The notes under the pieces were generated by a model. That model ran no database searches, was not told the DNA's origin, and worked only from the letters and a program-made list of their open reading frames with translations. Of a stretch of DNA of 18,597 bases, positions 6,740-14,640 are shown one piece after another. Numbering within the stretch: position 1 is the first letter of the stretch; the number at the start of each line of letters is the position of its first letter. Origin of the DNA: JAVBMB01 sp031552995 (GTDB lineage: Bacteria; Bacillota; Clostridia; Oscillospirales; Butyricicoccaceae); the NCBI GenBank assembly GCA_031552995.1, contig JAVBMB010000109.1:1-18597 (forward strand). The letters are read 5' to 3'. Both the position numbers and the translations under genes were made by a program.

Positions 6740-6769
6740 TTGTGCGGGACGGCTGGTGTGTGATACTAT
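6740..6769 (+). promoter_or_regulatory. Possible promoter of the HAD hydrolase gene
   Basis: TTGTGC (6740-6745) and TACTAT (6764-6769) are 18 bases apart, with TG at the extended -10 position. A small GCAGGC/GCCTGC hairpin (6795-6810) lies in the leader before the gene. The match is moderate. Confidence 0.35.
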
Positions 6770-6856
6770 ATTTAGCGGCGTGCAGTAATGCGGTGCAGGC
6801 GTATGCCTGCCCCTGCGTCTGCTGCGCGAAGGCGGATATTTATTACGGAGGCTTGC

Positions 6857-7582
6857 ATGATTGATACTGTACTGTTCGACCTTGACGGGACACTGCTGCC
6901 GATAGACCAGAGCGCCTTTATGAAGGTGTACTTTCGTGAGCTGTCGAACGTGTTTGCGGAGATGGGGCTTGACGGTGAAAATGGGATGAAAGCGCTGCTT
7001 CACGGGACAAAGGATATGCTGGAGAATGACGGGACAATGCCCAACAGCGCGGTTTTTTGGCGCAGGTTCAGTATGGATATGGGTATAGACGAGGACTTTA
7101 CGAAGCGGATAGAGGAGGCTTGCGACGAGTTTTACTCCGGGCCGTTTAACCTTGTGCGCGATGTCGCGCGAATTACCGATGCCTCTAAAGCGGCGGTTAT
7201 GACGCTTAAGCAAAAGGGCTATAGGGTGATATTGGCGACGAACCCGCTGTTCCCGCCGCAGGCGATAACGACAAGGCTTGGGTGGTTTGGGCTTGAACAA
7301 AGCGATTTTGAGCTGTGCACCGATTACCACAGCGCGAGCTATTGCAAGCCGAGCAAAGGATATTTTGACGCTATACTGAGCAGGTTTGGCCTTGTGCCGG
7401 GCCAGTGCCTTATGGTGGGGAACAATGTCAGGGAGGATATGTGCGCGCGAGAGTACGGCATGAGTGTGTATCTTGTTGACGAGTTTATTGAAAATGAGGA
7501 CAAAACAGATATCTCTGATTTTAACCGCGGCCGGATAGAGGACTTTGCGGCGTTTGCCGGGGCTATGCCGAGGGTAGGCTGA
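6857..7582 (+). CDS. HAD-superfamily hydrolase
   Basis: This 241-residue cytoplasmic phosphatase-like protein shows motif I DLDGT with D8 as nucleophile and D10, motif II threonine T128 in LATNP, motif III lysine K164 in YCKPSKGYF, and motif IV MVGNNVREDM with D194. The usual GD in motif IV is GN here, seen in some HAD subfamilies. A helical cap of about 100 residues lies between motifs I and II. The substrate, probably a small phosphorylated metabolite, cannot be told. I chose the ATG at 6857 because CGGAGG lies 6 bases upstream; the open frame further upstream has no such site. It is a single gene with a terminator. Confidence 0.9.
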   Translation: MIDTVLFDLDGTLLPIDQSAFMKVYFRELSNVFAEMGLDGENGMKALLHGTKDMLENDGTMPNSAVFWRRFSMDMGIDEDFTKRIEEACDEFYSGPFNLVRDVARITDASKAAVMTLKQKGYRVILATNPLFPPQAITTRLGWFGLEQSDFELCTDYHSASYCKPSKGYFDAILSRFGLVPGQCLMVGNNVREDMCAREYGMSVYLVDEFIENEDKTDISDFNRGRIEDFAAFAGAMPRVG

Positions 7583-7590
7583 ATACATTT

Positions 7591-7627
7591 ACTGTCCGCC
7601 GCTATGCAGCGGGCGGTAAGTTTTTTT
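7591..7627 (+). terminator. Intrinsic terminator after the HAD gene
   Basis: CCGCC (7596-7600) plus GCT pairs with AGC plus GGCGG (7612-7616), with one bulged G, followed by seven T residues at 7621-7627. Confidence 0.8.
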
Positions 7628-7674
7628 ATGCGCTTTGCATATATTTTCGGGCACTTATAATAAGGGTAAATGTG

Positions 7675-7703
7675 TTGCAAACGGAAAATGATAGTGATAC
7701 AAT
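7675..7703 (+). promoter_or_regulatory. Promoter of the trkA-trkH operon
   Basis: TTGCAA (7675-7680), a 17-base spacer and TACAAT (7698-7703) with TG at the extended -10 position. This places the transcript start near 7710 and gives a leader of about 120 bases. Confidence 0.6.
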
Positions 7704-7716
7704 GATTCCGTACATC

Positions 7717-7795
7717 TGAGCATGGCATTGTCAGGTATCTTTTTACACAGCGTGATGCTCATACACCCTTCGGGTGTGTGAGTTTTCTGTGTGTA
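7717..7795 (+). promoter_or_regulatory. Structured trkA leader, possible terminator/antiterminator switch
   Basis: Within the leader, a 12-bp stem (7758-7768 region with 7772-7782, loop TTC, one wobble) is followed by TTTT at 7783-7786, like an intrinsic terminator placed before trkA. The 5' arm ATGCTCA (7755-7761) is also perfectly complementary to TGAGCAT (7717-7723), so the two pairings exclude each other. In addition ACACAG (7745-7750) can pair with CTGTGT (7787-7792), enclosing the hairpin. It does not match the c-di-AMP (ydaO) riboswitch as I remember it. No ligand is suggested by the sequence. The hairpin could instead be a second terminator for the upstream gene. Confidence 0.45.
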
Positions 7796-7830
7796 GGGAC
7801 AGACCTGTGCATCGAGAGAGAGGGTCTAGA

Positions 7831-9204
7831 ATGAGGATTGTGATTGTTGGCGACGGCAAGGTCGGGTTTACGCTGTCTGCGCAGCTCTCGCGTGAGGGAC
7901 ATGATGTTGTCGTTATCGACAACAAAAAAGATGTCGTGGGAGAGTCATCCGAACGCTTGGATGTGCTTGCAATAAAAGGCAACGGCACCGTGATGGAGAT
8001 ACAGCGGCAGGCGGGCGTGCCGGACAGCGACCTGCTGATTGCCGTGACATCAGGCGATGAAATTAACCTTGTGTGCTGCCTTGTAGCAAAAAAGCTGGGC
8101 TGCAAGAGCACAATAGCGAGGGTGAGGAACCCCGAATACTCTGAGCAGCTTTCTCAGATGCAGGAGGAGCTGGGGCTTACGATGACGATAAACCCCGAGA
8201 GAGCCGCGGCGTCGGAGATATTTACCATACTCAGCTTTCCGTCGTTTATAAAGACCGAGACATTCGCCAAGGGCAGGGCTCACATCGCCGAGGTTAAGGT
8301 GAGCGACAGCAGCCCGCTGGCGGGCAAAAAACTGCGCGAGCTGTATGAGCTGAATAAAATCAGGGCGCTTATATGCGTTGTGCAGCGTGGTGAGGAGACT
8401 GTCATCCCGGGCGGCAACTTTGTGCTGCAGGCGGGCGACAAGCTGTATGCCACGGCGCCGACATTTAACCTGGATAAGCTGGCGGGCATACTGGATGTTG
8501 AGAACAAGCGCATACGAAACGTGATGATAATCGGAGGCGGGCGCATATCGCATTATCTTGCCAGTAATCTGCTGCGCGCCGGCGTCAGTGTGAAGATAAT
8601 CGAAAACAGGGCCGAGCGCTGTCAGGAGCTGGCGGAGTCGCTGCCGAAGGCGGTCGTCATCCATGCGGACGGCTCGAGCCAGCGCGTGCTGCTGGCGGAG
8701 GGCATTGAGGGCACGGACGCCGTGGTGACGCTGACGAATATGGACGAGGAAAATCTGATAATCTCGATGTACGCCAACTACAAGGGAGTACCGAAGGTTG
8801 TGACGAAAATTAACCGCACCGAATACAATGAGGTGTTTTATGACAAGGGCATAGACTGCGTTGTCAGCCCGAAAGATTTGACGGCGGACACGATAATACG
8901 GTATGTGCGCTCGATGAGTAATGCCGAGCCTGAGGCGATGCTGGCGCTTTACCGAATCGCGGAGGGCAACGCCGACGCGATGGAGTTCCACGCGGTGGAC
9001 GGCACGCGCAATTTGGGCAGGACGCTTGCGGAAGTGACGCTTAAGCCGAATATCCTTATTGCGTGTATACACAGAGGCGGCAGCGCGATTGTTCCGAAAG
9101 GCCATGATGCCATCGAGAAGGGCGACAGGGTGTTTGTTGTCGCCGATGCCAAGTACAGCATTTCCGAGCTGAATGACATATTCGCCGAAGGCGATATAGA
9201 CTGA
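7831..9204 (+). CDS. trkA: Trk potassium uptake regulatory subunit TrkA
   Basis: This 457-residue cytoplasmic protein has two tandem RCK units. The first Rossmann domain has the GDGKVG nucleotide loop (7-12) and acidic D30 for NAD(H) binding. An RCK-C (TrkA-C) domain spans roughly 145-215. The second Rossmann domain starts at 230 with MIIGGGRISHYLASNL and acidic E258, and the second RCK-C is near 375-457. It forms the ring that gates TrkH. Length is standard for the two-unit TrkA. The ATG at 7831 begins the Rossmann strand exactly; the upstream ribosome site (GAGAGGG) is modest. It is the first gene of a likely operon with trkH 39 bases downstream. Confidence 0.95.
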   Translation: MRIVIVGDGKVGFTLSAQLSREGHDVVVIDNKKDVVGESSERLDVLAIKGNGTVMEIQRQAGVPDSDLLIAVTSGDEINLVCCLVAKKLGCKSTIARVRNPEYSEQLSQMQEELGLTMTINPERAAASEIFTILSFPSFIKTETFAKGRAHIAEVKVSDSSPLAGKKLRELYELNKIRALICVVQRGEETVIPGGNFVLQAGDKLYATAPTFNLDKLAGILDVENKRIRNVMIIGGGRISHYLASNLLRAGVSVKIIENRAERCQELAESLPKAVVIHADGSSQRVLLAEGIEGTDAVVTLTNMDEENLIISMYANYKGVPKVVTKINRTEYNEVFYDKGIDCVVSPKDLTADTIIRYVRSMSNAEPEAMLALYRIAEGNADAMEFHAVDGTRNLGRTLAEVTLKPNILIACIHRGGSAIVPKGHDAIEKGDRVFVVADAKYSISELNDIFAEGDID

Positions 9205-9243
9205 AAGGCGGCTTTGCCACGCTGAGCGTGTGGCGCTGATGCT

Positions 9244-10701
9244 ATGAATTATAGAATGATCCGCTTTTTGATATGCTTTATCCTGAGAGCCGAGGCGATG
9301 TTTATGCTGCCGTCGGTAGTCATTGCCGCATTCGACAAGGACAGGCATGTTGTGTCGGCGTTTTTACTGACAATCGCGATTATGCTGGGCGTGAGCCTGC
9401 TGGGCGGCAAGAAGCCGGAACGCGGCAGGGGTTTCCACGCGCGTGACGGGCTTTTGACCGTCGGGCTTGTATGGATAGCCGTATCGCTGTTCGGGTCGCT
9501 GCCGTTCCTTTTCAGCGGAGAGATACCGCATTTTGTCGACGCGTTTTTTGAGACGGTCTCAGGCTTTACGACGACAGGCGCGAGCATACTTACAAATGTG
9601 GAGGCGATGTCGCGCGGGCTGCTGTTTTGGCGCAGCGCGACGCACTTTGTTGGCGGCATGGGCGTGCTTGTATTCGCGCTTGCTATCGTTCCGATGGCCG
9701 ACAGCTCGGGCGGGGCGTCGCTGCACATACTGCGCGCCGAAAGCACCGGGCCGCAGGTGGGCAAGCTGATGCCGAAAATGCGCGACACCGCAAAAATGCT
9801 GTACACAATATATGTGGCGATGACGGTGCTGCAGATTATATTGCTTTTGCTTGGCGGCGTGCCGCTGTTTGACAGCTTTATCATCGCAATGGGCAGCGCC
9901 GGCACCGGCGGCTTTGCCTCGAAAACGGCAAGCCTTGCGGCGTACAGTGTGTATGCGCAGGTCGTGACGGGCATATTTATCGCGTTGTTCGGCGTCAACT
10001 TCAATGTGTATTTTATGCTGGTGATCAGGGATTGTAAAAAGGCCCTGTTCAACGAGGAAGTGCGCGTATACTTCTGCATAATGGCATCGTCGGCGATACT
10101 GATAGCAGTCAACCTTATAGGCGTTATGGGCGAGCCGGTTCTTAACGCGCTGCATCAGGCGGCGTTTCAGGTGTCGTCCATCATGACAACGACCGGCTTT
10201 GCTACGACCGACTTTAACCTGTGGCCTGTGTTTTCAAAATCAATACTGCTGCTGTTGATGATACTCGGCTCGTGCGCGGGCTCGACAGGCGGCGGAATTA
10301 AGACGGCGCGCGCGATTATTTTGGCAAAATCGGCGAAGAACAGCGTTATGAAGATGCTGCGTCCGCGACAGGTGAATGTTGTGCGCATGAACGGACAGGC
10401 GCTGGACAGCGAGACAGTAGACGGTGTGCTGGGATTTGCCACGGTATACAGCATCGTGTGCGTTGTTTCGGTGCTGATAATTTCTCTCGACAATTTTTCG
10501 ATTGAAACAAACCTTTCGGCCGTTTTGGCGACGATTAACAATATTGGCCCGGGGCTTGAAATAGCCGGGCCGACAGGCAGCTTTGCGCCGTTTTCGATAA
10601 TGAGCAAGCTCGTGTTCATCATCAATATGCTGATAGGCAGGCTTGAGCTGTTCCCGATGCTGCTGCTGTTTTTGCCAAAGGCGTGGAAGCGGGCGAGCTG
10701 A
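9244..10701 (+). CDS. trkH: Trk potassium uptake channel subunit TrkH
   Basis: This 485-residue polytopic membrane protein has four pore-loop selectivity filters in the expected order: TTTG at 109-112, AGTGG around 219-223, TTTG at 315-318 and IGPG at 434-437. The glycine-rich CAGSTGGGIKTAR (344-356) before the third-to-fourth repeat loop is a TrkH/KtrB hallmark, as is the final IGRLELFP. It imports K+ under control of TrkA, encoded just upstream. No strong ribosome site precedes the ATG; a small hairpin (CCACGC with GCGTGG-like pairing, near 9217-9233) sits in the 39-base gap and might affect TrkH translation. Confidence 0.95.
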   Translation: MNYRMIRFLICFILRAEAMFMLPSVVIAAFDKDRHVVSAFLLTIAIMLGVSLLGGKKPERGRGFHARDGLLTVGLVWIAVSLFGSLPFLFSGEIPHFVDAFFETVSGFTTTGASILTNVEAMSRGLLFWRSATHFVGGMGVLVFALAIVPMADSSGGASLHILRAESTGPQVGKLMPKMRDTAKMLYTIYVAMTVLQIILLLLGGVPLFDSFIIAMGSAGTGGFASKTASLAAYSVYAQVVTGIFIALFGVNFNVYFMLVIRDCKKALFNEEVRVYFCIMASSAILIAVNLIGVMGEPVLNALHQAAFQVSSIMTTTGFATTDFNLWPVFSKSILLLLMILGSCAGSTGGGIKTARAIILAKSAKNSVMKMLRPRQVNVVRMNGQALDSETVDGVLGFATVYSIVCVVSVLIISLDNFSIETNLSAVLATINNIGPGLEIAGPTGSFAPFSIMSKLVFIINMLIGRLELFPMLLLFLPKAWKRAS

Positions 10702-10754
10702 CACGTGTTTTGGCTGAGGATAGTTTTTTAACGGAAGTGAAAAGGAGGAAACGC

Positions 10755-11906
10755 ATGGTTCTGGAGACATGGGCCGAAATTGACCTTGACGCCATAGCGC
10801 ATAATATCGAGGTGATCAAGAAGCTGGCTAAAACATCCGAGCTGCTGGTGGTGCTGAAGGCCGACGCCTACGGGCACGGCGCACCGGAGGTGATGAAGCT
10901 TGTTATGGAGTGCGGCGTCAAGCGCTTTGCCGTAGCGAACTTCTTTGAGGCGATGCAGCTTCGCGCTGTCTCGCGCGAGGCTGAGATACTTGTGTTTGGG
11001 TACATAGGGCCGGGCAACCTTAGAGAGGCGATAGACAACGGAATCATGCTTACGATATTCTCGCGGGAATACTGGGAGACGGTGCGGCCGTTCATCGACA
11101 GGCCGGTGAAGCTGCATATCAAGGTGAACACCGGCATGAACCGCCTCGGCTTCGATGCCGGTGACAGCAGCTATGAGTGCGTCAAAGAGATAGCTTCGGC
11201 GCCGAATGTGACGCTTGAAAGCATATACTCGCATCTGGCGCTGACGAACCTTGAGGAGGATAAGCTGCAGTATAAGCGGCTTATGGACTTTGTTTCCGAG
11301 ACAGAAAAAATCGGGGTACATATACCGAAAAAGCACATAGCGGACAGCATTGCTTCGGTGATTTACGACGACTGGATGCACATTGACATGATGAGAGTCG
11401 GCGCGCTGATATACGGCCTTAGAGCCGCCGGGCACAGCGAGTATGACAAGCTTGGGCTGCGCACGTCGCTTAAGATGTTCGCATCGGTATCCCAGGTGCG
11501 CACACTAAAAAAAGGTGAGGGCGTGTCGTATGACTATCTGTTCCGCGCGCCTCAGGATATGAAAGTGGCCACGCTGACATTTGGGTATGTCGACGGCATA
11601 CAGCGCAGACTGTGCGACGGCGGGTATGTGCTTATCAACGGGCAGCGGGCGCCGCTGCTGGGGCTGATGTGTATGGATCAGTGCGTTGTTGATATCACGG
11701 AGTGCGGGGATGTGAAGCAGGGCGACAAGGCGTTGCTGTATGATATCGAGCAGTTCTCTGACGCGTCTGTTTACGACATGGCCAAGATGATGGGCTCGAA
11801 CAAGAATGAAATAATTTCGTCGCTGGGCAAGCGCGTGCCGAGGGTGTATAAACGCAACGGGAAAGAATATGGCATCAGCTATATCTATCCGCAGTGGGAG
11901 GGTTGA
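10755..11906 (+). CDS. alr: Alanine racemase (PLP-dependent)
   Basis: This 383-residue fold-III PLP enzyme supplies D-alanine for peptidoglycan. The PLP lysine K35 lies in VLKADAYGHG; NTGMNRLGF (125-133) and GLMCMDQCVVDI (303-314) are family motifs; and Y259 in GVSYDYLF is the likely second catalytic base. Some positions differ from textbook Alr: HIADSIAS where HxANSAA is usual, SYDYLF where SYGRTF is usual, and GYVDGIQR where GYADGxxR is usual. The same fold also makes D-serine or broad-specificity racemases, so substrate preference is uncertain. The ATG follows AAGGAGG by 6 bases. The open frame reaching back into trkH has no ribosome site. It follows trkH by 53 bases with no terminator between. 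Confidence 0.9.
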   Translation: MVLETWAEIDLDAIAHNIEVIKKLAKTSELLVVLKADAYGHGAPEVMKLVMECGVKRFAVANFFEAMQLRAVSREAEILVFGYIGPGNLREAIDNGIMLTIFSREYWETVRPFIDRPVKLHIKVNTGMNRLGFDAGDSSYECVKEIASAPNVTLESIYSHLALTNLEEDKLQYKRLMDFVSETEKIGVHIPKKHIADSIASVIYDDWMHIDMMRVGALIYGLRAAGHSEYDKLGLRTSLKMFASVSQVRTLKKGEGVSYDYLFRAPQDMKVATLTFGYVDGIQRRLCDGGYVLINGQRAPLLGLMCMDQCVVDITECGDVKQGDKALLYDIEQFSDASVYDMAKMMGSNKNEIISSLGKRVPRVYKRNGKEYGISYIYPQWEG

Positions 11907-11907
11907 T

Positions 11908-13089
11908 ATGGACAGAAGCTTTGTAGAGCAACAGGTGAAGGGGCTTTTTGATGAGATATTGGCGGCGCGCAGGTTTCTGCACGCCCACCCCGAGCTTGGC
12001 GACAATGAGTTTGTGACGCAGAAGTTTATTATGGATTTTTTGGCCGAATGCGGCGTTAAGCACTTTAAATGCGCCGATACCGGCGTTGTGGGCATAGTCG
12101 AGGGCGAGAGGAGCGGCAAGGTCGTCGCCATGCGCGCCGACATCGACGCGCTGCCGATAACCGAGAAATCCGACGCGGCATATTGTTCGCAAAATCCCGG
12201 CGTCATGCACGCGTGCGGGCATGACGTGCATACGGCGATAAACCTTGGCTGCGCGAAGTTTTTTGCCAACAACAGAGACAAGTTCGGCGGCGCGGTCAAG
12301 TTCTTCTTTCAGCCTGCCGAGGAGGGGCGCGGCGGCGCGATGCGCATGGTCGAGCAGGGCTGCATGAAGAGCCCCGACGTCGATTATGTTATCGGCCTGC
12401 ATATGATGCCGTATATGAATTATAACCAGGTCGAAATAAAGAGCGGCACACTTAACGCATCGACCGATTCGGTACGCATAACCGTCACGGGGAAGAAGGG
12501 CCACGGCGCGTACCCCGACAGGTGCGTCGACGCCGTGATTATCACGGCGCAGATACTTGTCGCGCTGCAGACGCTTGTAAGCCGCAGCGTGTCGCCGCTT
12601 GATTCGGCCGTGTTCACGGCGGGGTCGATTCACGGCGGAGAGGCGTCGAATATCGTGGCGGATGAGGTCGTCGTAATGGGAACGGTGCGCTCATCGAGCC
12701 CGAAGGTCAAGAGCATAATGTTCGGGAAGATGAAGGACATCGCTACCGCAATCGCGCGGTCGATGGGAGGAGACTGTACGATTGAGCCGAGCAAGGACGG
12801 ATATCTGCCGCTGATAAATGACGATGGCGTTCTTGATGTTATCAGGCGTCAGGCGACTGAGTATCTCGGCGAGAAAAATGTGCTTGTAAAAGAGTTTATG
12901 AGCATGGGCGGCGAGGATTTTTCTTTCTTCAATGAGCATACGCCGGGCGCGTTTTATCACCTGGGCTGCCGCGTGCAGAGCAGGGAGGAATACTTCCTGC
13001 ACACGGCGGAGTTTGATGTGGACGAGCGGTGTCTTGTGACCGGCATGGTCGTTGAAATCATGAGCGCGCTTGAGCTGCTTGCAAAGTAA
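11908..13089 (+). CDS. M20-family amidohydrolase (N-acyl amino acid/hippurate hydrolase type)
   Basis: This 393-residue cytoplasmic metallohydrolase of the M20D group splits N-acyl or aryl-acyl amino acids. It has the RRFLHAHPELG opening, RADIDALPI, metal ligands C103 and H105 in MHACGHDVHTA, E138/E139 in FQPAEEG, H165 in GLHMMPY, and H365 near the C-terminus. The dimerisation domain runs about 185-295, with HGAYP in its family position. Related enzymes include N-acetyldiaminopimelate deacetylase, hippuricase and IAA-amino acid hydrolase; motifs alone do not choose among them. The ATG follows GGGAGGG by 5 bases and begins one base after the alr stop, so the two are almost certainly co-translated. 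That pairing would suit acyl-amino-acid or diaminopimelate metabolism. Confidence 0.9.
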   Translation: MDRSFVEQQVKGLFDEILAARRFLHAHPELGDNEFVTQKFIMDFLAECGVKHFKCADTGVVGIVEGERSGKVVAMRADIDALPITEKSDAAYCSQNPGVMHACGHDVHTAINLGCAKFFANNRDKFGGAVKFFFQPAEEGRGGAMRMVEQGCMKSPDVDYVIGLHMMPYMNYNQVEIKSGTLNASTDSVRITVTGKKGHGAYPDRCVDAVIITAQILVALQTLVSRSVSPLDSAVFTAGSIHGGEASNIVADEVVVMGTVRSSSPKVKSIMFGKMKDIATAIARSMGGDCTIEPSKDGYLPLINDDGVLDVIRRQATEYLGEKNVLVKEFMSMGGEDFSFFNEHTPGAFYHLGCRVQSREEYFLHTAEFDVDERCLVTGMVVEIMSALELLAK

Positions 13090-13104
13090 TATATGGAACA
13101 AATG

Positions 13105-13145
13105 CCGCCCCGTGGGAGTCACATTCCCTGCGGGGCGGATTTTTG
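13105..13145 (+). terminator. Intrinsic terminator ending the trkA-trkH-alr-M20 operon
   Basis: CCGCCCCG (13105-13112) pairs with CGGGGCGG (13131-13138), with an inner GGGA/TCCC stem, followed by ATTTTT. Confidence 0.9.
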
Positions 13146-13161
13146 CGGGCCGGCGGCGATG

Positions 13162-14499
13162 TCAGACGGTCAGCACGCCGTTTTCACTTTCGATAAGCAG
13201 CAGTATATCCTGCTGTTTGCCGGTTTCGGCATTGATATAGACGATGATGTTCGCGCCGTCAGCCGAGGTACAAACGAACTCGTGGCACAGCACTTCGTTT
13301 TTGCCGGGCGTCGGGATAAGCGCCGTGCCCTCCGTCTTGACTGTGAGGTCGGGGGGGATGCCCTCCCACGCGGCGTCGCGCGTTATTTTTGGCGCTGCCA
13401 GCTCTCGCTGCCGGTGATTCATTATATAGCCCCCGGCGTCGAAGCGGACAATTTCGCCGCTGTCGAGCGCGACGCCGACCTTGATGAGGTCGGGCTAGAC
13501 GGTGACGCCGTTTTGTTCCTACGCGAAGTTGATGGTGACGATGTTCTCATACAGGGTGTAATAGCTTTCTTTCATGCTTTCGTAGCCGTGGCTTTTAAGG
13601 TATTCGGCCGCCTTCTTGATGGCGGCTTCAGCGTCAAGCGTCGCCTCTTCAAGACGGCGGTTATCAATCATCGAGATGACAACGCCGCCTTTTTTGCTGA
13701 CCTGAATCGTAATGTCGCGGGTCTCGAATGAGTAGGACGGGATAATACCTGCGCTTTCGCCGCTTGAGGTAAGCGAATCGCCGGACGGCAGGAACTTGAG
13801 CGCCGCCTTCATTGCGTCGCCTTCGTCGACATCATTTTTGTCCTCGAGCATTTTCGGCGTCATGCTGCTGATATGCTCGGAAAACGGGCCGTCGTAAATC
13901 AGTTTTGCGTAGTCGGGAAACTCCTCCTCGGTGCTGCCAAGCTCGGCGGATGCGCCGGGCGCCGGCTGCTCGCTTTGCGGGAGCAGGCGGGCCGAAAGCG
14001 TAGCGTCGTCAAGAGAGAGGTCGGAGGCATCGAGGCGCTCTTGCAGGGTGGAGAGCTGACCGGACAGCTGCCGGGCGACCGTGCCCAGCGACTGAAGCGC
14101 AGTAAAATGCTCGGTGGGGATTTCGGCCCCCATGGAGTTTTGGCGAAGCAGAGAAAATGAGAAGTCGCCGGCCTGCGTGATGAACTTTTCGTACTTTTCG
14201 AGCTTGGCGTCAGACAGCGGCAGCGCGGATAGGGCAAACTTTGCCGTTTCGCTCTCCCGCCAGATCTGCGCGGCGAGCGTAGAAAGCATAGGGCCGTTGC
14301 CAGCCCAGCGGATTTTTTGCAGGCCGGTATCGATATTCGTGATGCTTCCGCACAGCTGTGAGAAGCTGCGCTTGGCTGAGTTTGAGACATATCGTTCGTA
14401 TTCCGAGACCTTTGTGTAGTAGAATGCGGTCGTAAGGGCGAACACGACGCACAGCGCAATGCTGACGCCGAGAAGTATGCTGTACAAACGGGTTTTCAT
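13162..14499 (-). pseudogene. ypeB: Germination protein YpeB, interrupted by two in-frame TAG codons
   Basis: Read through, this is one uninterrupted frame of 445 codons, the usual YpeB length (about 450). A single N-terminal membrane anchor (6-26) is followed by the helical YpeB domain with LPLSDAKLEKYEKFITQAGDF-type sequence, then PepSY-like domains ending INAETGKQQDILLLIESENG. YpeB in the spore stabilises and restrains the cortex-lytic enzyme SleB. TAG codons occur at 13519-13521 (codon 327) and 13495-13497 (codon 335). The local sequence reads NFA-TAG-EQNGVTV-TAG-PDLIKVGVAL. From memory of the family, both places normally hold an aromatic residue, often Tyr, which is one base from TAG. 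Everything after them stays in frame and well conserved for 110 codons. A product stopping at the first TAG would lose about 119 residues. No sleB lies beside it. Recent nonsense mutation, sequencing error or readthrough are all possible; the SD (GGGAG) is about 10 bases before the ATG. Confidence 0.85.
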
Positions 14500-14572
14500 G
14501 ATGATTTCACTCCCAAAAGCTTAGGCTTGCGATATCGAGATGTCGCAAAGCGCGGATAATGTTAATATTCTG

Positions 14573-14601
14573 TTGATGAACGGAAGAAAGCGTGATAAAA
14601 T
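14573..14601 (+). promoter_or_regulatory. Promoter of trpS and downstream genes
   Basis: TTGATG (14573-14578), 17 bases, TAAAAT (14596-14601), with TG at the extended -10 position. The leader before trpS is only about 35 bases, too short for a T-box. An 8-bp hairpin (14528-14547) lies further upstream, in the ypeB leader on the other strand. Confidence 0.6.
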
Positions 14602-14640
14602 AACTAAATATATACTGTTTTTTTGAAAGGGGATGCGTTT

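Noticed and set aside
6795..6810. GCAGGC/GCCTGC hairpin as a terminator of spoVAE
   Set aside because: No T-run follows, and it lies in the likely leader of the HAD gene.
6725..7588. 287-residue minus-strand open frame opposite the HAD gene
   Set aside because: It is antisense to a clear HAD hydrolase and has low-information composition.
8050..9348. 432-residue minus-strand open frame opposite trkA
   Set aside because: It is a long shadow caused by codon bias of trkA; rich in Arg and His with no recognisable domain.
13495..13521. Global reassignment of TAG to a sense codon
   Set aside because: pepT, lysR and trpS all end in TAG at normal family C-termini, so TAG works as a stop in this genome.
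13093..13731. 212-residue plus-strand open frame opposite the ypeB region with the TAG codons
   Set aside because: It starts inside the operon terminator and has no family resemblance. Homology of the minus strand to YpeB over its whole length is far stronger.
14602..14640. T-box leader controlling trpS
   Set aside because: Only about 35 bases separate the predicted transcript start from the start codon, too short for a T-box and with no T-box sequence.
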